NCBI GenBank assembly: GCA_022848825.1
Contig: JAJISH010000258.1
Location: 1-9,424, forward strand
DNA from: Thermoplasmatota archaeon
GTDB taxonomy: Archaea; Thermoplasmatota; Thermoplasmata; RBG-16-68-12; JAGMCJ01
DNA: 9,424 bases
Direction of reading: 5' to 3'
The notes below the pieces were generated by a model. The model had not been told where the DNA came from and searched no databases. It was given only the letters and a program-made list of their open reading frames with translations. The first letter of the stretch is position 1. Every line of letters begins with the position of its first letter. Both the position numbers and the translations under genes were made by a program. This document shows, piece by piece, positions 5,994-9,424 of this stretch.

Positions 5994-7157
5994 ATGAAGC
6001 TCGCCTGTCCGATTTGCAGAGACGTTTTTGACACTCCCGAGAAGAAATGCCCAAATTGCGGCGATGAACACCAGGTGGCGGTCCTCGAGGAGGAAAGGCT
6101 GCTTGAGGAGTCCGAGGCCGTCACCAGGGAGAGCGAGGCATTGGGCTTGAGTGAGCTCGTCGGGGCCATTGACTCTGTCATCATCCAGGTCGCCCCAGGG
6201 AGGATGGCCGACACTGTCAACGAGCTCCGGGGCATGACATCGCTCGTGCCTTCGGGGTGCTATCAGAGCGAGGACCATCTCTGGTGTGTGATGTTCCCAA
6301 AGCACCCGCCAAGGTTCATCGTGAAGGAGGCGAGAAGGGAGTTGCAGAATCCCTTTGCGAGGTCCAACTCAGGGGAGATGACGAGGGAGGATCCCAACAC
6401 GAGAATGGAGACCTTCGTGTTCGACGTCAACGACATAGAGAAGCTGTTTGAGGTCCAGAAGTCGAGGGGCGTCTCTTTCCTCACGGACAACATCCTCGAC
6501 GCTGGGAACTACCGCTTTCTCCAGACGACGCCGTCTGAGTTCTCGGGGAACTCGGTCGGCTACATCCAGTGGGAGACCGATGATCGGAACTACATGGGAA
6601 AGACGGACGATGTGGCACATATCGACCTTGACGAGGGGACGAAGGACTTCGTCCAGTATGTGGACTATCTGGACCACACGGCGACACGCGTGCGTGCCAA
6701 TGACAGGATAGAGGCGATCAAGGAATGGCTGACGCTTCTCCCTTACTACTTCCACATGTCAGTCTACGTGAAGTCCCTGAACTCCATCACGAACGTGACT
6801 CGGATGGTGGGCCAGGACTACGCCCAGGTCTTCACAACGGGGATAGTCCCGTATCAAGGGCTCTCAGCTGCCTATGAACCCACCGAGAGGTTCATCGTCG
6901 ATTACGGAACGAGAGTCCACCATCTGGCCTGGAACACGTCGAGGATAGAGGACGTCGTGGATTCGCTTCAAACAGAGGGGCTGAGGTTCCTTCTCGAACT
7001 AGTTGGCTCGGAAGAAGAGGGCTTGAAACAGACGTTCACCGAGCCATCCGCCAACTCGATGCTCGTGACCGAGTACATCCACCGATACGCCGATTTCGAT
7101 GGGTTCTTCACCAAGAGCAACGTGACGGAGTTGACGAGGGCGACAGGGATCCGATAG
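5994..7157 (+). CDS. 4-hydroxyphenylpyruvate dioxygenase-like (VOC superfamily) protein with N-terminal zinc ribbon
   Basis: 387 residues from ATG 5994; the alternative TTG at 5985 would add MYC. Residues 1-24 form a zinc ribbon with C5xxC8 and C19xxC22. An acidic helix follows (about 28-50). Residues about 56-195 resemble the degenerate N-terminal VOC half of HPPD (ETFVFDVNDIEKLFEVQKSR near 139-158). Residues about 225-380 resemble the catalytic half. The metal triad of the family appears as H228 (YLDHTATRV), H310 (VHHLAW) and E360 (VTEYIHRY). The ending DGFFTKSNVTEL sits where HPPD has its GFG-x-GNF helix. Family role: Fe(II) and O2-dependent conversion of 4-hydroxyphenylpyruvate to homogentisate, with relatives acting on other 2-oxoacids. 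The HPPD body is about 360 residues, so the ribbon is an addition. No homogentisate pathway genes are nearby, so the substrate is open. Confidence 0.78.
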   Translation: MKLACPICRDVFDTPEKKCPNCGDEHQVAVLEEERLLEESEAVTRESEALGLSELVGAIDSVIIQVAPGRMADTVNELRGMTSLVPSGCYQSEDHLWCVMFPKHPPRFIVKEARRELQNPFARSNSGEMTREDPNTRMETFVFDVNDIEKLFEVQKSRGVSFLTDNILDAGNYRFLQTTPSEFSGNSVGYIQWETDDRNYMGKTDDVAHIDLDEGTKDFVQYVDYLDHTATRVRANDRIEAIKEWLTLLPYYFHMSVYVKSLNSITNVTRMVGQDYAQVFTTGIVPYQGLSAAYEPTERFIVDYGTRVHHLAWNTSRIEDVVDSLQTEGLRFLLELVGSEEEGLKQTFTEPSANSMLVTEYIHRYADFDGFFTKSNVTELTRATGIR

Positions 7158-7213
7158 GGAAGCCGCGCAAGTGATAAGTAGGGAACTTAGGTTGGTGAAC
7201 AGCTGGATACAGC

Positions 7214-7218
7214 GAGGG
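7214..7218 (+). promoter_or_regulatory. Shine-Dalgarno deciding the start at 7226
   Basis: GAGGG lies 7 bases before ATG 7226 and only 1 base before the in-frame GTG 7220, so ATG 7226 is the better start. This is one of only two genes in the window with a clear ribosome site. A weak GATAAGTA at 7173-7180 could be its TATA box with a leader of roughly 20 bases; otherwise it is read through from the dioxygenase gene. Confidence 0.5.
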
Positions 7219-7225
7219 TGTGGAT

Positions 7226-8629
7226 ATGAAGACTTATGATCTCATTGTGATAGGTTCCGGGGCCGGGATGAATGTGGCCTCCTCTGCCGTTTCGCAGGGG
7301 ATGAAGGTCGCGGTGATTGACAACGGCCCTCTGGGCGGCACATGCCTGAACAGGGGATGCATACCGTCCAAGGTCATGATCTACCCCGCGGATGTCATAC
7401 GGACCGCACAGCACGCGAAGAAGATCGGCGTCCATCTGAAGCTGGAGAAGGTCGACTTCGATCTTATCATGAAGAGAACGTGGAAGATCGTTCTGGATGG
7501 AAGGCATGAGATGGAGCGCGGGGTTGGGGCGACAGAGGACCTGGATTTCTACAACATGGATGCCTCCTTCATATCGGACTACACGATGCGGGCCGGTAAG
7601 GACGAGATACGAGCGGACAAGATTGTCATCGCAGCTGGAGCGCGACCTCTCATCCCACGGATCGACGGACTGGATGACGTAGGGTACGAGACGACCAGGA
7701 CGATTTTCGACATCAAGAAACCGCCGAAGAGCCTGACGATCGTGGGTGGCGGATACATCGCAGCGGAGTTCGGGCATTTCTTCTCGAGCATCGGCGTTAA
7801 GGTCACTATCATTGGGAGAAACCCGAGGCTCATTCCACAGGCGGAGCCAGAGATATCGGACCTCCTCAAGAATGAGATGTCCAAGTACTGTCGCGTGTAC
7901 ACCAATCACGAGGTGCTCCGCGCAACGACCGAGAAAGACAAGAGGGTTATAGTTGCGAGGAATCGCTCAAATGACAAGCTGTACAAGTTCCCCGCCGAAC
8001 TGATACTCGTTGCCGCTGGAAGGAGGTCCAACTCTGACATTCTCAAGCCGGAGAAGACGGGTGTCCAAGCGGACAAGAGGGGCTGGATCGTGGTGGACGA
8101 ACACCTGCAGACGACAAAGGAGAACATCTGGGCATTGGGCGATGCCATTGGAAGGAACATGTTCAGACACACGGCGAACTACGAATCCGACATCGTCTGG
8201 AGGAACGCCTTCACCGAGCACAAGCGTGCGGTGGATGAGCATGCGGTGCCGTCTGCTGTGTTCACATATCCCCAGGTTGCCTCCGTCGGCCTGACGGAGG
8301 CGGAGGCGTCCAAGGACCATGAGATACTCATCGGCGTGAACAAGTACTACGATGTCGCCAAGGGCTATGCGATGGGCGAGGAGAACGCCTTTGTCAAGGT
8401 CGTTGTGGAAAGGGGAACCAGCAAGATACTGGGCGCTCACATAATCGGTCCACACGCGGCGATCCTTGTCCAGCCGTTGGTCTATCTCATGAACGCGGGA
8501 GGTCAGGACTACATGCCGCTCGCGGTGTCCCAAACGATACACCCTGCCCTCAGTGAGGCGGTGGTGAACGCTTTCGGAAGGTTGAGAGCTGTGGGAGAGC
8601 ACGCTCACCAGCACGCCCATAGCCAATGA
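7226..8629 (+). CDS. FAD-dependent pyridine nucleotide-disulfide reductase (mycothione reductase / dihydrolipoyl dehydrogenase-like)
   Basis: 467 residues, the normal length for the family. FAD fold: IGSGAG at 9-14. Redox disulfide: GGTCLNRGCIPSK with C40 and C45. NAD(P) fold: VGGGYIAAE at 173-181. Second FAD contact: ALGDA at 303-307. Dimer-interface acid/base pair: H439 and E444 in IHPALSEAV. The end of the second beta strand of the NAD(P) fold reads IIGRNPRLI, with R198 where NADH-dependent lipoamide dehydrogenases normally have Glu; this favours NADPH. Several blocks resemble actinobacterial mycothione reductase, such as IPSKVMIYPADV, GYAMGEE and QPLVYLMNAG. No 2-oxoacid dehydrogenase E1/E2 or lipoate genes lie nearby, so a role as complex E3 is not supported. 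A low-molecular-weight thiol disulfide or CoA-type disulfide is a plausible substrate (inference). The tail EHAHQHAHSQ is histidine rich and may bind metal. Confidence 0.9.
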   Translation: MKTYDLIVIGSGAGMNVASSAVSQGMKVAVIDNGPLGGTCLNRGCIPSKVMIYPADVIRTAQHAKKIGVHLKLEKVDFDLIMKRTWKIVLDGRHEMERGVGATEDLDFYNMDASFISDYTMRAGKDEIRADKIVIAAGARPLIPRIDGLDDVGYETTRTIFDIKKPPKSLTIVGGGYIAAEFGHFFSSIGVKVTIIGRNPRLIPQAEPEISDLLKNEMSKYCRVYTNHEVLRATTEKDKRVIVARNRSNDKLYKFPAELILVAAGRRSNSDILKPEKTGVQADKRGWIVVDEHLQTTKENIWALGDAIGRNMFRHTANYESDIVWRNAFTEHKRAVDEHAVPSAVFTYPQVASVGLTEAEASKDHEILIGVNKYYDVAKGYAMGEENAFVKVVVERGTSKILGAHIIGPHAAILVQPLVYLMNAGGQDYMPLAVSQTIHPALSEAVVNAFGRLRAVGEHAHQHAHSQ

Positions 8630-8652
8630 TAGTCTCTTCTTCCAGCTCGTCA

Positions 8653-8697
8653 GTTCCGCGGTCAGAACGGAGAAGATGAGTGCAGACTGACAGGAAC
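8653..8697 (+). other. Interrupted hairpin 3' of the disulfide reductase gene
   Basis: GTTCC (8653-8657) pairs with GGAAC (8693-8697), and GTCAG (8661-8665) pairs with CTGAC (8687-8691). The two stems are separated by a GCG/A internal loop and enclose a 21-base loop. It begins 24 bases after the stop codon. No T-run follows, so it is not a classical terminator; it could be an mRNA 3'-end structure. The rest of the 180-base gap (8630-8808) holds only the tRNA-like piece near its right end. Confidence 0.35.
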
Positions 8698-8754
8698 CGC
8701 GACTCTCGCTTCGATTGCCGGACTTTTCGGCTATACCTGTGACTTAAGAATGAC

Positions 8755-8771
8755 AAAAGGGGGATGCTCCC
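8755..8771 (-). terminator. Weak terminator-like hairpin after the minus-strand HTH gene
   Basis: On the minus strand, GGGA-GCA-TCCC is followed by CC and TTTT, 38 bases past the TAG of the small HTH gene. The stem is short and the T-run only four, so this is weak. Confidence 0.2.
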
Positions 8772-8811
8772 GCCGGGACGGTGAATGTGGGTTCAAATCC
8801 CAGTGTACCTA
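8766..8811 (+). other. tRNA-like T-arm and 3' end without 5' half (candidate attachment site or tRNA remnant)
   Basis: TGGG-TTCAAAT-CCCA (8788-8802) is a textbook tRNA T-arm, with loop TTCAAAT at 8792-8798. The fifth stem pair is a G-G mismatch (8787/8803). TGTACCT and an A at the discriminator place follow at 8804-8811. Just before it, TCCC-GCC-GGGA (8768-8778) could be a type II variable arm as in Leu or Ser tRNAs. The sequence up to 180 bases upstream has no match to the required acceptor strand (A/G-GGT-A/G-C/T-A/G) and no D-loop. So this is not a complete tRNA gene as it stands. Its end overlaps the stop codon of the minus-strand HTH gene, next to an integrase gene. Confidence 0.4.
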
Positions 8812-9198
8812 GTCCTGCAGTTCCCTTGCCTTCTCAAGGAGCCTCGAGAATATTCGGAAGGTTTTGGGCAGCTTTTCCAAAACACCGGAATCAAGTGCGG
8901 AAGACGCGTTCTGGCTGGAGCTTGTCTCCCCTCCAATTTTGGCCGGTTTTGGAAATATCGGGCTCACTGAGTGCTCAGTCTGGCAGCCGCTGTCCTTTTG
9001 GCACATCAACGCAAGGCGTCTAGCGGTGGTTCTCCCGACCCCTAGTCTAGATGCTATCTGAGACCAGGAAAGCCCTAGAGATCGCATTTCTGCGGCTCTT
9101 GCAGGGAGTTTTGGGTCTCCTCTAGACTCCATAACTGTGGGCCTTCCTGGTTTTCTCCCCCTCTCATCGGAGCCTTGTCTGTTGCCGTGCCGTGACAT
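8809..9198 (-). CDS. Small DNA-binding protein with resolvase-type helix-turn-helix
   Basis: 129 residues from the ATG at 9198. An adjacent ATG at 9201 would add one Met, but GGGAG on the minus strand is better spaced from 9198. A stop lies two codons upstream of 9201, so the 5' end is complete. Residues 1-20 are basic, with an AT-hook-like GRKPGRP (14-20). Residues about 33-63 (ARAAEMRSLGLSWSQIASRL, then GVGRTTARRL) match the helix-turn-helix at the C-terminus of Hin/resolvase serine recombinases. No serine recombinase catalytic domain precedes it. Residues 65-129 are polar, with a P/K-rich part (IFPKPAKIGG) and a final charged helix. It lies 56 bases downstream of the tyrosine recombinase on the same strand, probably in one operon. 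A recombination directionality factor or element regulator is plausible (inference). Its codon choice looks less GC-biased than its left neighbours. Confidence 0.55.
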   Translation of the reverse strand: MSRHGNRQGSDERGRKPGRPTVMESRGDPKLPARAAEMRSLGLSWSQIASRLGVGRTTARRLALMCQKDSGCQTEHSVSPIFPKPAKIGGETSSSQNASSALDSGVLEKLPKTFRIFSRLLEKARELQD

Positions 9199-9203
9199 CA
9201 TAT

Positions 9204-9208
9204 CTCCC
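9204..9208 (-). promoter_or_regulatory. Shine-Dalgarno for the small HTH gene
   Basis: GGGAG read on the minus strand is five bases before ATG 9198 and two before ATG 9201. A ribosome site with no TATA box in the 56-base gap suggests that the gene is an internal cistron following the integrase. Confidence 0.45.
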
Positions 9209-9254
9209 TAACTATCTGGCTTTCCGTTTTCGTCGTACTTCACATATGAGTCCG

Positions 9255-9424
9255 TCATTTTCGGTTTCCCATCCCATCCTCTCGCATCAACGGATGATTC
9301 TCTCTGACGATTCTCCTGTCCTCTTCGTAGTTGCCCTTCTTGTAGTACTTCTCCTTCGTTCGGACAGTGTGCCCTGCGATCCTCGCTGTGGCATCTCTAT
9401 CTGCGCCAGCTACGTCCGTGTGCC
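9255..9424 (-). CDS. Tyrosine recombinase/integrase, C-terminal fragment (5' end outside window)
   Basis: On the minus strand an open frame enters at the window edge (codons from 9422) and ends with TGA at 9257-9255, giving 55 residues. GADRDATARIAGHT (residues 6-19) aligns without gaps to the GVDPKTVSERLGHS-type block before the catalytic tyrosine of tyrosine recombinases. The GH pair (17-18) is in place. KYY follows, so the second Tyr (residue 27) sits 11 positions from the Gly, counted inclusively, as in XerC/D and phage integrases. The catalytic Arg/Lys residues would be upstream, outside the window. After the tyrosine comes a basic, charged tail of 28 residues. Known role of the family: site-specific integration and excision of mobile elements. 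Whether the gene is intact cannot be seen. Confidence 0.6.
   Translation of the reverse strand, partial: HTDVAGADRDATARIAGHTVRTKEKYYKKGNYEEDRRIVRENHPLMREDGMGNRK

Larger units (their letters stand above)
8812..9424 (-). mobile_element. Edge of an integrated element or its remnant (extent to the right unknown)
   Basis: The region holds a tyrosine recombinase C-terminus and a small HTH protein on one strand, adjoining a tRNA-like 3' end at 8788-8811. It also has a looser, less GC-rich composition than the genes to the left. That is the usual layout of the integrase end of an archaeal integrative element. The boundary at 8811/8812 is a guess based on the tRNA-like end. The right end is outside the window. 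Confidence 0.4.

Noticed and set aside
8156..8167. GAACATGTTC, a perfect 10-base palindrome sharing GAACAT with the mscS promoter repeat.
   Set aside because: It lies inside the disulfide reductase coding region with no promoter around it, and a 10-base palindrome can arise from the codons alone.
8761..8778. TCCC at 8768-8771 can pair either with GGGA at 8761-8764 or with GGGA at 8775-8778, like a two-state RNA switch.
   Set aside because: Four-base stems with three-base loops are too weak, and there is no downstream gene on the plus strand to control.
8874..8955. TTTCCAAAAC (8874-8883) and GTTTTGGAAA (8946-8955), a perfect 10-base inverted repeat 62 bases apart.
   Set aside because: Both arms are within the small HTH gene, where lysine- and proline-rich codons make CCAAAA/TTTTGG words frequent. 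No terminal-repeat context or target duplication is visible.
8781..9061. Plus-strand open frames opposite the small HTH gene.
   Set aside because: They show no recognisable domain and no start signal, while the minus-strand frame has a clear helix-turn-helix and a Shine-Dalgarno.
1..9424. CRISPR array, toxin-antitoxin pair, restriction system or rRNA gene.
   Set aside because: No regularly spaced repeats, no paired small genes with toxin motifs, no methyltransferase or nuclease motifs, and no rRNA-like sequence were seen on either strand.

Overview
The window reads as a piece of archaeal chromosome, most likely a GC-rich euryarchaeon of the Thermoplasmatota type. That assignment is an inference from protein style and promoter layout, not from a marker gene. 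Most genes have their own short TATA box (TTTATAT or TTAAAT-like). The TATA centre lies about 26 to 33 bases before the start codon, and there is usually no Shine-Dalgarno. This is the layout expected for leaderless or nearly leaderless archaeal transcripts, and it also supports a TTG start for the cation transporter gene.

Layout, left to right. At 1-524 is the C-terminal end of a PEP/pyruvate-binding-domain protein. At 586-1230 is an unrecognised helical protein. At 1280-2098 (minus) is UppP, a polyprenyl-diphosphate phosphatase, convergent with the previous gene. Between 2099 and 2254 is a divergent promoter region. At 2255-2602 is a small winged-helix-like regulator. At 2713-4236 is an MscS-family mechanosensitive channel with a signal peptide and an added extracytoplasmic domain; its TATA box lies inside a perfect inverted repeat. 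At 4292-5509 is a cation diffusion facilitator with two cytoplasmic domains, a four-cysteine tail and Asn in place of the usual site-A His residues. At 5554-5907 is a small helical protein of unknown function. At 5994-7157 is a dioxygenase of the 4-hydroxyphenylpyruvate dioxygenase/VOC type with an N-terminal zinc ribbon. At 7226-8629 is a flavoprotein disulfide reductase, closer in motifs to NADPH-dependent mycothione/glutathione-type reductases than to a classical lipoamide dehydrogenase.

From about 8630 the character changes. A 180-base gap holds an interrupted hairpin and a tRNA-like T-arm plus 3' end with no recognisable 5' half. It is followed on the minus strand by a small protein with a resolvase-type helix-turn-helix and, upstream of that, by the C-terminus of a tyrosine recombinase cut by the window edge. 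I read 8812-9424 as the edge of an integrated element or its remnant, possibly with the tRNA-like piece as its attachment site.

The chromosomal genes are mostly single transcription units with no obvious shared pathway. Loose themes are envelope and osmotic or metal homeostasis (UppP, MscS, CDF) and redox or aromatic metabolism (VOC dioxygenase, disulfide reductase). No complete new multi-gene system is visible. The most unusual items are domain fusions within single genes and the integrase/tRNA-like junction at the right end.
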